Positions 8,714 to 18,179 are shown, counted from the first letter of the stretch. The stretch: DNA of 64,000 nucleotides from Bacillota bacterium (GCA_023420115.1 JAEZWR010000029.1:124001-188000), one strand, 5' to 3'. Numbers and translations are program-made. Notes: generated from the letters alone by a model not told the origin.

Positions 8714-9065
8714 GTTTAACAATATTGACAAGAGATTAAGTATTATCAAAGTTATCACTATGATTTATAACTTATATGCAAGTTTTGGTAGAAAATGTTG
8801 TAGAAAACTTCTCATTATTTTTTTTTTAAGAGATAGGTTATATACAAATAAGTTTTTTACAGTAATATTAGAACATCGTATACGAAATTATATTTAGGAG
8901 AAAGAATATGTAAAATTCTCTTCTGACAATTGTATTGACAACTTATTCTGTGATATTTGGTTCTGAAAGGATTTATTTTAAAGATGTGATACCAACAATG
9001 ATATTTAAACTATAAGAAAAAATTTTGACGAGCAATATTACCTTAATATTTAGGAAGAGGCAATT
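8714..9065 (+). other. AT-rich intergenic region with the promoter of the exporter pair
   Basis: About 350 bp with no gene I can support. TTGACA occurs at 8935-8940 but no good -10 box follows at the right spacing. A 45-codon frame at 8760-8897 lacks a ribosome site and has no family likeness. AGGAAGAGG at 9051-9059 is the ribosome site of the next gene. Confidence 0.5.
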
Positions 9066-10844
9066 TTGAAATCATTAAAATTTCTATTAGTAGCATTTTT
9101 TAGATCATTGTCCATCCGTACATTATTAATATTCCTTTTTAGTATAATTTTATTTATAGCAGACAGACTTTTGTTAGTTTATACGCCGAGTTCAATTGTG
9201 GATGGGCTTGTAGAATCTAAAATAAATATTTTATCTTTTGTGTTGGTTGTTATCCTTGTTGTAAGTGGATATATGAACGGGCGACTACAACTTATGAGCC
9301 AGAAAGAGCTATTCCGTTTCAGACTAAAAGAAATAAGTAAACTTCAGCTTTTAGCCATAAGAATACCCTTATCTTATATTGAGACTGGAGATGCCAAACA
9401 AAAAATAGATGGAGCAGAACAGGCAGTAGCATATGGTAATGACCAAGGAATAGAGAGTTGTCTTAGCTCTATTCAGAAGTTAATTATGTGCTCAATTAGT
9501 ATAATTCTATATTTTCTACCTTTTTATAAGGTTCCAGCATGGCTTTTAATTATTGTACTTGTGACTATGGTTGTTAATTATTTTATATCTCATAAGATAT
9601 ATATAAATCTTGAGCAAGCACAAGAAGCGTATAATGAGTCAAGATATAGGGATTATTATCTTCAACGTGTCATTCAGTCAAATGAACAGGAAATGTCTAT
9701 ACGTATGTTAAATGCATCGGATAGATTGCTTGATAAATTAAGAGCCGAGCAGTCCAAGTCTGTAGGGTTCATAGAATATAGAGAGAAATTGAATTTTACT
9801 TCTAGATTTTTTCGAAATATTTTATCCGTTTTTAGGACAGGAATTCTACTTTATTTATTGATTACGTATGTGAAAATAGACGTGGCAGGTTTTGTGCTTT
9901 ATCTTGGTATATTTTTGACCATAGATAATTTGCTCGATGAGTTTCATCTTTCTATTGATAATATAAAAGCACAGCTTCCTTTTATAAAAAAATGGCACGA
10001 ATTTTATAAGACTCCTTATGTTGAGAAAATTTTGAAACAAAATAATACTGAGCATGGGAGTGTATCAGCTGTTTTGGGAAATAATAGTGCTGATGAAAAA
10101 CATTCTGATGTGTTATTAGAAATTGACAAACTCTATTTTTCTTATCCTGGGGGAAGAGAATTATATAAAGGCCTATCAATTGAGGTGAAAGAGGGAGAAC
10201 GTATTGCCATAATAGGAAAGAATGGTTGTGGCAAAACCACCTTAGTGAAATTACTTGCAGGTCTATGTACGCCTAGTTCTGGCTCTGTGAAAATAAATAG
10301 CAATAGCAGTCGGCCAATTGTTTCAGCTGCCTTGCAAGAGGATAAACTTTTTTCATTCACTCTTCGTGAAAATCTCATTTTCGATAGAACTTCTGCTTGT
10401 TCAGATGAAAGAATTATGGATGTTCTCACTTCGCTTGGGTTAATGGACAGAATAATGTCTTTGCCGGATAAGCTTGATACATATGTAGGTAGAGAACTTG
10501 ATGATAATGGAGTTAATTTCTCAGGTGGAGAGAGCCAACGTATTTTGATAGCGAGGGCTTTACTTTACGATTCTGATATTTTATTAATGGATGAACCTAC
10601 TGCAGCACTTGATGTAAAGTCAGAATATGATCTCTATAAAGGAATAGAGAAATTGGCAGGAAATAGGACAATCTTCTTCGTTTCTCATAGATTAGCATCA
10701 ACCAGACTTTGTAATAGGATAATTTTCTTCGATGACGAGAGAATAGTTATAGGAACACATGAAGAGCTATATAGAGAAGTTTCCGCATATAGAGAAATGT
10801 ATGATATTCAAGCTGATGTATATTTGAGTAAGGAGGAAGTATGA
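9066..10844 (+). CDS. ABC exporter half-transporter, first partner of an overlapping pair
   Basis: 592-residue exporter subunit starting with TTG, supported by AGGAAGAGG about 7 nt upstream. Membrane helices lie between residues ~10 and 300. The ATPase carries GKNGCGKTT (Walker A), FSGGESQRILIARAL (signature), LLMDEPTAALD (Walker B with catalytic Glu) and FVSHRLAS (switch His). The 3' end overlaps the next exporter gene by 4 nt (ATGA), so the two are translationally coupled and very probably form a heterodimer. Substrate unknown; no peptidase domain is fused. The 30-nt spread of charged linker at residues ~320-345 separates membrane and ATPase parts. Confidence 0.9.
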   Translation: MKSLKFLLVAFFRSLSIRTLLIFLFSIILFIADRLLLVYTPSSIVDGLVESKINILSFVLVVILVVSGYMNGRLQLMSQKELFRFRLKEISKLQLLAIRIPLSYIETGDAKQKIDGAEQAVAYGNDQGIESCLSSIQKLIMCSISIILYFLPFYKVPAWLLIIVLVTMVVNYFISHKIYINLEQAQEAYNESRYRDYYLQRVIQSNEQEMSIRMLNASDRLLDKLRAEQSKSVGFIEYREKLNFTSRFFRNILSVFRTGILLYLLITYVKIDVAGFVLYLGIFLTIDNLLDEFHLSIDNIKAQLPFIKKWHEFYKTPYVEKILKQNNTEHGSVSAVLGNNSADEKHSDVLLEIDKLYFSYPGGRELYKGLSIEVKEGERIAIIGKNGCGKTTLVKLLAGLCTPSSGSVKINSNSSRPIVSAALQEDKLFSFTLRENLIFDRTSACSDERIMDVLTSLGLMDRIMSLPDKLDTYVGRELDDNGVNFSGGESQRILIARALLYDSDILLMDEPTAALDVKSEYDLYKGIEKLAGNRTIFFVSHRLASTRLCNRIIFFDDERIVIGTHEELYREVSAYREMYDIQADVYLSKEEV

Positions 10845-12598
10845 CTAGAAAAATATTATTAATTCTTAAAGAAAAACCAAGCTTGCTAGTTCTTATGATT
10901 TGTCAGACGCTTCTTCTCAATCTTGTGAAATTTTTTCCTCTTATTTTGACTGCTGAAGTGACAGCAGCCCTAATCAGAAAAGATTACAAGAGCGCACTTT
11001 TAAGTCTTATTGTAATACTTGTTCTAATGTCGTTTTCAGAAAATATTTCATCATATATGTGGAAATATATTTCAGTGATAATTAGTAAATATAATAATCA
11101 GAAAATTGCAGATTTGAATAATCTTGCAATGACGGTTTCATATGAGAGCTTGCAGCAAAATAATTTACGAGGAAGAATTCAAGATAGTAAAGATATTATT
11201 TATTTTGAGTATGATTTTTCAAATATATATGAAATGGTCATAAATTATTTGGAGTACTTTATTCAGATAATGATGTCTATTTATCTTGTTATTCAGCTTC
11301 TTTTACAAGGTATAAATGGCAAGTATGGGCTGCTTCAGTTTTTGATTTTTCTTCCGATGATTTTCGCATTTATAATTAAATCAAGAGTTCAGAAACAAAG
11401 TGAAACCAAGCAGACTGAATTACTTGAAGAGCATAGAGTAATTGAGGGAAGCCTCAGTTATTTTCTAAATGGAATTATCAAAAACTATGCAGAATATCCT
11501 ATATATCATATTTTTAAGCTTTTCCATTTTCTTTCATCTCGTATAGAGAAGATGGGTGCTGCCAATGTTGATTATTTTATGAAAACAAGAGGTTTGAGAA
11601 TACGTAAATATAGTGTTCAAGCAGGGTGCATTGCGATAGGTACTTTGTGCATTTACATACTTGTAATTGCCAAAGCACATTTGGGTCTAATAGCTATTTC
11701 TATGGTTCTACCATACATACAGGCTTTTTCGCTATTTCAAGATGGAATATTTAATGTTGTAAAAAATAGTGAAGATTTACGTTTGGCGATGCCATATATT
11801 GATAGGATAAATGAACTTCTAAAGATAGAAACTGAAGATATAGATAGTGGAGAAAAGGTTCCAAGGGGAGAGCCCATATGGCGCTTCGAGAATGTATATT
11901 ATAAATATCCTAACTCGGAAAAGTGGGCGCTTGAGAATATCAATTTTGAATTGGGTGGAAATAGTTTATTTGCGCTTGTTGGAAGAAATGGTTCAGGAAA
12001 AACAACTCTTGTAATGCTTTTGTCTGGTTTGATTAAGCCGACAAAGGGATCAATCTATTACAAGGGCGTGAACTTGGATAGACTGAAAATGAGAGATTAT
12101 AGACAAGAACTTGCTGTGGCTTTTCAGATGGAAGAACTTTTGCCAATTACTTTAAAGGAAAATTTCTTTGCGGATAGTGAGATTGAAGAAAGTAGAGCGA
12201 TAAATATTTTGCAGAGACTTGGACTTAGGAAACTTGAGCGAATTGAACATGACGATAATCTCGAGGCGAGTGAGTTTAGTGGGGGAGAAGAGCAGAAAAT
12301 ATTAATCGCGAGAGCGCTTTGTAAAAGTACAAGGGAGGCTTTTATTTTAGACGAACCGAATAGTGCCTTGGATGTTTTTGCCCAAGAGAGGTTATATAGA
12401 GAAGTTTTGGACTTAAAGGGAAATAGGTTATTAATTTTTATTACTCATCAGCTTAGGGTCTGTCGAGATTGTGATCACATTATTGTTATTGATAAGGGGA
12501 AACTTAGTGGCCTTGGTAGCCATGAGGAACTTCTTGAAAGTAATGAAGCTTATAGAGAATTGTGGTTTCATCAAGAAAAATTATATAGTGAGGCATGA
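10841..12598 (+). CDS. ABC exporter half-transporter, second partner
   Basis: 585-residue TMD-NBD exporter subunit overlapping the previous gene by ATGA. Walker A is GRNGSGKTT; the signature is FSGGEEQKILIARAL and the Walker B/D-loop is FILDEPNSALD, with Asn replacing the usual Thr after DEP. The signature and D-loop are less canonical than in the partner, which fits the asymmetric sites of heterodimeric exporters. The switch histidine is in FITHQLRV. Six membrane segments are predicted by eye at residues ~15-300. A terminator follows. No substrate can be assigned from context. Confidence 0.9.
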   Translation: MTRKILLILKEKPSLLVLMICQTLLLNLVKFFPLILTAEVTAALIRKDYKSALLSLIVILVLMSFSENISSYMWKYISVIISKYNNQKIADLNNLAMTVSYESLQQNNLRGRIQDSKDIIYFEYDFSNIYEMVINYLEYFIQIMMSIYLVIQLLLQGINGKYGLLQFLIFLPMIFAFIIKSRVQKQSETKQTELLEEHRVIEGSLSYFLNGIIKNYAEYPIYHIFKLFHFLSSRIEKMGAANVDYFMKTRGLRIRKYSVQAGCIAIGTLCIYILVIAKAHLGLIAISMVLPYIQAFSLFQDGIFNVVKNSEDLRLAMPYIDRINELLKIETEDIDSGEKVPRGEPIWRFENVYYKYPNSEKWALENINFELGGNSLFALVGRNGSGKTTLVMLLSGLIKPTKGSIYYKGVNLDRLKMRDYRQELAVAFQMEELLPITLKENFFADSEIEESRAINILQRLGLRKLERIEHDDNLEASEFSGGEEQKILIARALCKSTREAFILDEPNSALDVFAQERLYREVLDLKGNRLLIFITHQLRVCRDCDHIIVIDKGKLSGLGSHEELLESNEAYRELWFHQEKLYSEA

Positions 12599-12691
12599 TT
12601 ATGTGTCTTGAGGGTTTTTAATTAGATTTTTCGATAATTGTAATGTATTAAAATGGCTTGCTTCTATTGAGATTTATATACCGTCTCCAAT

Positions 12692-12750
12692 AGTTAGATT
12701 TTTAGGTCTAACTTTTGGGGTCACATCATCAAGGGATGTGAGTCTTTTTT
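12692..12750 (+). terminator. Two consecutive hairpins, the second a rho-independent terminator
   Basis: First stem AGTTAGA (12692-12698) / TCTAACT (12707-12713) followed by TTT; second stem TCACATC (12721-12727) / GATGTGA (12735-12741), 7-nt loop, then GTC and six T. They close the exporter pair and separate it from the convergent exonuclease gene. Confidence 0.8.
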
Positions 12751-12808
12751 ATGCATAATTGTAACTTAGGTGCAGATTAGCTGTTTAGTGGTGTATATAT
12801 TTAGTTAA

Positions 12809-14890
12809 CTATTCTTCACGTTTAGTTATTGTGTAAGTGGCCCAGTAGGCGAGTTCGGCACGACCTTTTTTGTAATCGTCTCTTGTTATATTAGTAAAGG
12901 CATAATTTCGGATAGTTAAATTGCTATTGTCTTTTTGAAGTAGGAAGCGACGGTTATAGAGTGAGGCATTTTCAGCTTGAAGCTTACTTTGTGTGCCATG
13001 TTTATTACTTGAAATATTTTTATAATGCTTGAAATTGTTGTTTGCTTCTTTTTCGCTAATCACTATGGACTTAGGAGAAAGAGCTCCATTTTTGGCTAGA
13101 CTCAAGCTACTTATCGAGAACATTTTGTCCTTGCGAGAAAGCTTCCGCTTCGATTTGTCTTTTTTTACAAGCCCAGAATTAATAGTGATTGAATAATTAA
13201 ATTCACCATGTTTAGGGCAAGTGAGTTTCCCATGCATATGTCCATATTGGAAGAGTTGAAGAGGCTCTGTACTTAAGAGTTTACGATTACAACTAGGACA
13301 AGTGAAGTTCATTCTGTGCGCTATGGAAAAGGCAGGAAAATTAGATAGATTTTCAGAAAAATAGTATTTACTTTTTCTTCTGAGATTAGAGTCTTGCGAG
13401 ATATAATAGAGAATTCGTTTCAGATCTCTATCACTCAACATTTCACTTTTTCTTATTTTGGATATATTGCTAAGTAGTTTCTTCTCTATATGGACTTCTT
13501 CATTCTTTAAAAGAGTTTCTTTTAAATCAGAGTTAGGTACCATAAGGGATGCTTCTTTGTTCTCTTCATTTTTAAGTTCGGTAGAGATAGAATGAGAAGC
13601 CGATGACATATCTGACAATTTATCATCAAGATTGATTGAATTATTCTCATTTGAATTTTTAGAGAATTGCTCATAAATTTTCTTGATAATTGTGCTTAAG
13701 GAGTATTTTGCTCTACTATTAATGATCTTGGAATTAGAATGAATTTCTATATCTCTATTAGACTTGGATTGATTGGCTGCTCCTTGACTAATTTGTTCTT
13801 GTTCACTTGAAACAGTGGAGCGAGACTTTCTTGGTCTAGCTGAGAAATGACTAACATTTATATCTAATTCCGATTGTGGTTCTTCTACTCGGATTATATC
13901 GGAAGATAATTCAAGTTGAGATTTATCTAGCTTATCAGAGTTCGTTTGATTACATGGATCTACAGGCAAAGCTTGTCCATTAACAGACTTGAGTTTAGAC
14001 TTGCTAGCTATGTTTATATTTTCTATTCCTTGATTATTAGTTGTCTCGGGATAAAACACTTGAAGTTTATCCTTGGGATAGGAGAAATTCTTATTTTCTC
14101 TTAGAAGCTGGTGGAGAGAACTTTTGCCTGCAAAAGCTAATTTATAATTATCAAAATAAAGCCGTCTGCCAAACTCGTTCTGTAGGGTGTCAATTAGGGG
14201 AACTAATAGATACTGGAATATTTTGGCAGTGTAATATGCATCATCTTCAGCGCAATGGTATTTTCTCGTTGACTTAATATCAAGGAAGTCGCACGCTTTT
14301 TTCAAAGAAACCATTTCATTAATTCCTATATAGTCGGCAAATAGCTTCTGGACATTGATTGTTCTAAAGGGGATAGACTCATCTAAGCCATAATATTTGA
14401 GGTTGTTACGGAGGGCTTTGTTATCTGAATTAGACCATGTAAGAAGAATTGTTTCATTTGGGGTATCATTTTCTGCGTGATTTGCTGCTGAAGATTCAGC
14501 CGACAAAATATCACTAGAAGTAGCATTAAAATGAGAGCTATCAGAGCTACACCAATCATAAAAGTTTTTAATTACGGTTGGAAAAGCGGTCCCCCGATCA
14601 AGATCTTCTTGTGTAACAGATATTGCTTTTGCAACATAGGGGTTCAGTATAGGCAGCCTAACAGGAATGATTCTATCTTGAAATCTGTCGATAGTTTGGA
14701 AATTATCATCTAATTTAACTGCGCCAATTTCAATAATTTCGCTATCTAAGTGGGATAAAGGGTTAGGAATAATAGAGTTAAGACCCAATGTATTAACTCT
14801 ATCTTTGATAATTTTGTTGATATTTAAACCTCTTAATATATAAGAGGGAGGGACGGAATTCCATTCTAAGTCAAAAGCGATATATCGCAT
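12809..14890 (-). CDS. DEDDh 3'-5' exonuclease with long linker and C-terminal zinc ribbon
   Basis: 693-residue protein. Residues 1-230 form a DnaQ/KapD-type exonuclease: D7 and E9 in IAFDLEW, D156 in SNSDNKAL, and H212/D217 in HCAEDDA, so all four acidic residues plus the histidine are present and the domain should be active on nucleic acid. Residues ~235-510 are serine/asparagine-rich and look disordered. Residues ~525-570 hold a zinc-ribbon-like FTCPSCNRKLL ... LTCPKHGEF pair, followed by a basic segment KKDKSKRKLSRKDK. Family members are normally 200-350 residues, so the architecture is unusual. TATAAT on the minus strand at 14928-14933 is a plausible -10 box. RNA or DNA substrate cannot be told. 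Confidence 0.8.
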   Translation of the reverse strand: MRYIAFDLEWNSVPPSYILRGLNINKIIKDRVNTLGLNSIIPNPLSHLDSEIIEIGAVKLDDNFQTIDRFQDRIIPVRLPILNPYVAKAISVTQEDLDRGTAFPTVIKNFYDWCSSDSSHFNATSSDILSAESSAANHAENDTPNETILLTWSNSDNKALRNNLKYYGLDESIPFRTINVQKLFADYIGINEMVSLKKACDFLDIKSTRKYHCAEDDAYYTAKIFQYLLVPLIDTLQNEFGRRLYFDNYKLAFAGKSSLHQLLRENKNFSYPKDKLQVFYPETTNNQGIENINIASKSKLKSVNGQALPVDPCNQTNSDKLDKSQLELSSDIIRVEEPQSELDINVSHFSARPRKSRSTVSSEQEQISQGAANQSKSNRDIEIHSNSKIINSRAKYSLSTIIKKIYEQFSKNSNENNSINLDDKLSDMSSASHSISTELKNEENKEASLMVPNSDLKETLLKNEEVHIEKKLLSNISKIRKSEMLSDRDLKRILYYISQDSNLRRKSKYYFSENLSNFPAFSIAHRMNFTCPSCNRKLLSTEPLQLFQYGHMHGKLTCPKHGEFNYSITINSGLVKKDKSKRKLSRKDKMFSISSLSLAKNGALSPKSIVISEKEANNNFKHYKNISSNKHGTQSKLQAENASLYNRRFLLQKDNSNLTIRNYAFTNITRDDYKKGRAELAYWATYTITKREE

Positions 14891-15020
14891 TAAATCTATT
14901 ACTTCCTACATTTAAGCTAGCCAAGTTATTATATAACTTTTTGACTTAAAAAAGAAAGCAATATTAAGGGCGAAAAAGCTACCGCAACTTCTAACTTTAA
15001 TTTGCATTGCACATATAGAG

Positions 15021-16361
15021 CTATTTTTTATATTTATCCATTGCCAAAGCAATCAGTCGATCTGTTTGATCAGCCATAAACAGTGGGATATTCAGCACAT
15101 CATCATCAAGTTTCAGATTATCCAACGAAAAACGGATACGTAGTTTAACTTGATCGGGGAATAATTCTTTGAATTTTTTAAGGCTCTTGCTGGCAGTATT
15201 GTTTTCTGACTTAACTTCCACAGGGAAAATATCATTTTCACGCTGAATTAGAAAATCTACCTCATAAGGGGGATTTGTTTGTGTCCAGTATCTAGGAGTT
15301 ACTTCAAACTGTGTAATCAAAGTTTGAAGTACAAAGTTTTCGCTTAAGGCACCCTTGAATTCGCTAAATAAGCGATTGCCCTCGCCAAAGGCAGTCGGTG
15401 CAAGCTGGGCCAGTCTGCGGAGCAATCCCGTATCTACTAGATAAATTTTAAATGCAGATAGGTCATCATAGGCAGCCACAGGAAGACCGGGAGCAGTGCT
15501 ACGGTAGATTTTATGTACCAGTCGGGCATCTACTAACCACTGCAAGGCATCCTCATATTCACGAGCCCTTGCCCCTTCTTTGACTACCTTGTAAATAAAT
15601 TTTTTGTTTTCTCTTGCCAGCTGTGATGGTATCGACTTCCAAATCATTGAAATCTTTGGGAACTCGTTGATGTTAGGATGCTTGGCAAAGTCATGCTCGT
15701 AAGACATTATAATTCCGGACAGAGCTTCTTGCATGGCGGAGACATCTCGAGCCTCCGTCCACATTTTTACGGATTCTGGCATACCACCAGTTATATAGTA
15801 CATCTTTAGTTTCTCGTACAAAGGATTAAAAAAGGCATCGGGAATTGGTTCAATAGTGTTTACCGACTTTAGATATTTTGCCAGATTATCATCTTTATTG
15901 GCTAACAGAAATTCGGTGAAGGTCATAGGATCAATCTGCATGAAGTGCACTTTACCAACAGGGAAAGAAGAAGGTTTTGCCAAGGTAATTCCCAGGAGAG
16001 AACCGGCGCACGCAATGTGATATTGTGGTGCATTCTCACAGAAATATTTCATAGAATTTATGACTTTAGGGCAGTCTTGTACTTCGTCAAAAATAATGAG
16101 GGTTTTTTCTGGTATGATCTTCTGACCACTTGCTAGCATTAGATTTTGCAATATACGGTCTATATCTTTGCTGTTTTCAAAAAATTGCTTGTATTCTTCA
16201 TTTTCGTCAAAGTTAAAATAGGCTGTATTCTCGTAGTAGCGTTTGCCAAATTCTTTAAGGAGCCATGTCTTACCTACTTGACGAACTCCTTTTAAAATTA
16301 GAGGTTTGCGATAGGGAGAGTCTTTCCAACTTAGTAGTTTTTTTAAAATTAGTCGTTCCAT
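15021..16361 (-). CDS. AAA-type ATPase with DUF4143 domain
   Basis: 446-residue ATPase of the AAA_14/DUF4143 family, common in anaerobes and of unknown physiological role. Walker A is KGVRQVGKTWLLKEFG, Walker B IIFDEVQDCPKV, sensor region CAGSLLGITL; the C-terminal DUF4143 part includes YLVDTGLLRRL, GALSENFVLQ and the nuclease-like core YEVDFLIQRE ... FPVEVKSENN, which resembles a PD-(D/E)xK site (D, E, K visible). The start could also be GTG 16373; ATG 16361 fits the family N-terminus better, but neither has a good ribosome site. The gene uses more G/C-ending codons than its neighbours, a hint of separate ancestry. Confidence 0.85.
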   Translation of the reverse strand: MERLILKKLLSWKDSPYRKPLILKGVRQVGKTWLLKEFGKRYYENTAYFNFDENEEYKQFFENSKDIDRILQNLMLASGQKIIPEKTLIIFDEVQDCPKVINSMKYFCENAPQYHIACAGSLLGITLAKPSSFPVGKVHFMQIDPMTFTEFLLANKDDNLAKYLKSVNTIEPIPDAFFNPLYEKLKMYYITGGMPESVKMWTEARDVSAMQEALSGIIMSYEHDFAKHPNINEFPKISMIWKSIPSQLARENKKFIYKVVKEGARAREYEDALQWLVDARLVHKIYRSTAPGLPVAAYDDLSAFKIYLVDTGLLRRLAQLAPTAFGEGNRLFSEFKGALSENFVLQTLITQFEVTPRYWTQTNPPYEVDFLIQRENDIFPVEVKSENNTASKSLKKFKELFPDQVKLRIRFSLDNLKLDDDVLNIPLFMADQTDRLIALAMDKYKK

Positions 16362-16373
16362 ATATCCAATCAC

Positions 16374-16778
16374 ATTTTTATTATGAATTTTGTGTATATT
16401 CTCACATTTTTATTATATTATATAACAAAAAAGTACAAGTTTTTATATTAGGTACAAAAATTGTGTTTCCATCAGGTGCAGAAAATTTGAATGTTATAAT
16501 ACCTAAAGTTGGTACTCGGATAAAAATGAACCAGTGCCAAGATAAGAAGCGAGATTCTTGTCTGATAGAAAAAGATAAGTAGAGTGAAGTTGATATATTC
16601 AATCACAGCAAAAGTAAATGGATGCCAAAATGTGATTGTGAAAGTTTCGGGATGAATACTAATATATTGCAGTACCTCGTGGGTAGTGTAGGTATCAGTA
16701 TAACACTGATATCCATATGAATTTTGGTGTTGCCAAGAATGTACTGAAGTAATTGGAAAATAAAGGAGTTATAAAAAT
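16374..16778 (+). other. Intergenic region with a near-perfect palindrome before the LMW phosphatase gene
   Basis: About 400 bp without a supportable gene. GGTATCAGT-ATAAC-ACTGATATC at about 16690-16712 is an 8-9 bp inverted repeat with no T-run, so an operator or short RNA hairpin is more likely than a terminator. It lies about 70 nt before the phosphatase start. A frame crossing this region has no ribosome site and no family likeness. Confidence 0.4.
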
Positions 16779-17249
16779 ATGAGAAAAATTCTTTTTGTCT
16801 GTCATGGCAATATATGTAGAAGTCCTATGGCTGAATTTGTAATGAAGAACTTAATTGAAGAAAGAAATTTGACAAACGAGTTTGAAATTTCTTCGGCCGC
16901 TACCAGCACTGAAGAAATAGGTAGCCACGTTTATCCTCCAGTAAAAGACTTGCTTCAGAAGCTTGGGATAGATTGCTCTGAGAAGAGAGCAAGACAAATG
17001 GAAAGTAAAGACTATGACAAATATGATGAGATATATGTTATGGACTTTCGCAATATAAGAAATATAGCCAAAATATGCACAGATAGAGATCATAAAATTA
17101 AACTTCTTAGATCTGTTTTATATAATGAGGATGATATTGAAGATATTGGAGCAGAAGATCTTGAAGTTGAAGATCCTTGGTATACAAGAAATTTTCAAAA
17201 GGTCTACGATATGATTTTAGAAGCCTGCATAAAAATACTTGAAGAATAA
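16779..17249 (+). CDS. Low-molecular-weight protein-tyrosine-phosphatase family protein
   Basis: 156-residue phosphatase. The P-loop is at the N-terminus, VCHGNICRSPMAE, with nucleophile C8 and R14; the general-acid aspartate is in VEDPWYTRN (D132). AAAGGAG precedes the ATG. The residue before the second P-loop cysteine is Ile (GNIC), as in tyrosine phosphatases. The protein-arginine phosphatase YwlE of Bacillus has Thr there (GNTC), and that Thr governs phosphoarginine preference. It is the gene immediately before ctsR but has its own terminator. I therefore call it a tyrosine-type LMW phosphatase; the arginine-phosphatase role is unlikely. Confidence 0.92.
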   Translation: MRKILFVCHGNICRSPMAEFVMKNLIEERNLTNEFEISSAATSTEEIGSHVYPPVKDLLQKLGIDCSEKRARQMESKDYDKYDEIYVMDFRNIRNIAKICTDRDHKIKLLRSVLYNEDDIEDIGAEDLEVEDPWYTRNFQKVYDMILEACIKILEE

Positions 17250-17273
17250 ATAAAAAAATATTAAATTGAAATT

Positions 17274-17312
17274 AGCTCTTCGCAACTCAAGTGAGACTCG
17301 GAGAGCTTTTTT
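17274..17312 (+). terminator. Rho-independent terminator after the LMW phosphatase
   Basis: Stem AGCTCTTCG (17274-17282) / CGGAGAGCT (17299-17307) with one G-U pair, then TTTTTT. Confidence 0.85.
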
Positions 17313-17393
17313 CTTAAAAAGACATTAGTTAAGGCATCAATTTTCGTTTACAAAAAGATAACAGAATTGACTAAAAAAAGTCCACTTTGATAC

Positions 17394-17453
17394 TTGACTG
17401 AATATATAGTGGGTCTATAATAGCTACAAAAGTCAAAGAAAGTCAAAGTCAAA
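17394..17453 (+). promoter_or_regulatory. ctsR operon promoter with CtsR operator
   Basis: A sigma-A promoter with -35 TTGACT at 17394-17399 and a perfect -10 TATAAT at 17416-17421 (16-nt spacing). Immediately downstream, 17431-17447 reads AGTCAAAGAAAGTCAAA, an exact match to the CtsR heptad repeat (GTCAAA-NAN-GTCAAA type), and a third overlapping GTCAAA follows at 17448-17453. The operator covers the expected transcription start, so CtsR should autorepress ctsR-mcsA-clpC. A 130-nt leader separates it from the ctsR start. Confidence 0.93.
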
Positions 17454-17584
17454 AATAAAGATTGTTTTTGTTGGTTAATAAGTATTAAGTAAGTATTTTA
17501 ATTAATTGGTTTTATTTAATTGATGATGATAAATATCAAAATTTTAGTAATTTGATTTATTTAAAGTATCAAGAGGTGAGAATT

Positions 17585-18061
17585 GTGGCGAGTTTAAGTG
17601 ATTTTATTGAGAACATGATTAAGGAAATGATGAGTGATAGCGATGGTTTCGTAGAGATTAATAGAAATGAGTTGGCTCAAAAAATAAATTGTGTTCCATC
17701 CCAGATAACTTATGTCTTGACCACAAGATTTACTAATGGTCAGGGATATGAAGTAATAAGTAGACGCGGTGGTGGAGGTTCAATTCGTATAAGACATGTA
17801 ATAGATCTAGATAATGGAGCTGCCTATATAATGCACGCGATAAATTCGCTCGAGGACTTAAGTCAAATGTCTCAGCATATGGCAGATATAACTATTGGAA
17901 ATTGCTTGGATTATGGAGTTATTACAGAAGATCTTGCCAGAGTGATGAAGGCTGCACTATCCAATAGGGCACTTAGCTCAGTTGAACCAAATGAGAGAGA
18001 TGTAGTCAGACTGGGGATATGTAAGAGCATGCTACTTCAAATAGCATTGGATAACAAATAG
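17585..18061 (+). CDS. ctsR: CtsR, repressor of class III stress genes
   Basis: 158-residue winged-helix repressor that binds GTCAAA direct repeats and is inactivated by heat. The N-terminus VASLSDFIENMIKEMM matches the family start, the DNA-binding helix lies in NELAQKINCVPSQITYVL, and the wing motif RRGGGGSIRIRH is the hallmark glycine-rich loop and heat sensor. I chose GTG 17585, with GAGGTGAG 6 nt upstream, over an upstream ATT/ATG-less extension. First gene of the operon with mcsA and clpC, under its own operator. Confidence 0.95.
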   Translation: MASLSDFIENMIKEMMSDSDGFVEINRNELAQKINCVPSQITYVLTTRFTNGQGYEVISRRGGGGSIRIRHVIDLDNGAAYIMHAINSLEDLSQMSQHMADITIGNCLDYGVITEDLARVMKAALSNRALSSVEPNERDVVRLGICKSMLLQIALDNK

Positions 18062-18179
18062 TAGTTAATAGACAGTGGCAGTAGTTAAGAGAAAATTAAT
18101 TACAAAAATTACTCGTAACTTATTTTAAGTGAAGAATAGACTTATATATATTTTGAAAATGACAGTGGAGGAAATAAAG

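Noticed and set aside
8760..8897. 45-codon frame upstream of the exporter pair
   Set aside because: No ribosome site, no family likeness, and long runs of A/T; likely chance.
16779..17249. LMW phosphatase next to ctsR as the protein-arginine phosphatase YwlE
   Set aside because: The P-loop has Ile (GNIC) rather than the Thr of YwlE, and no arginine kinase gene is present.
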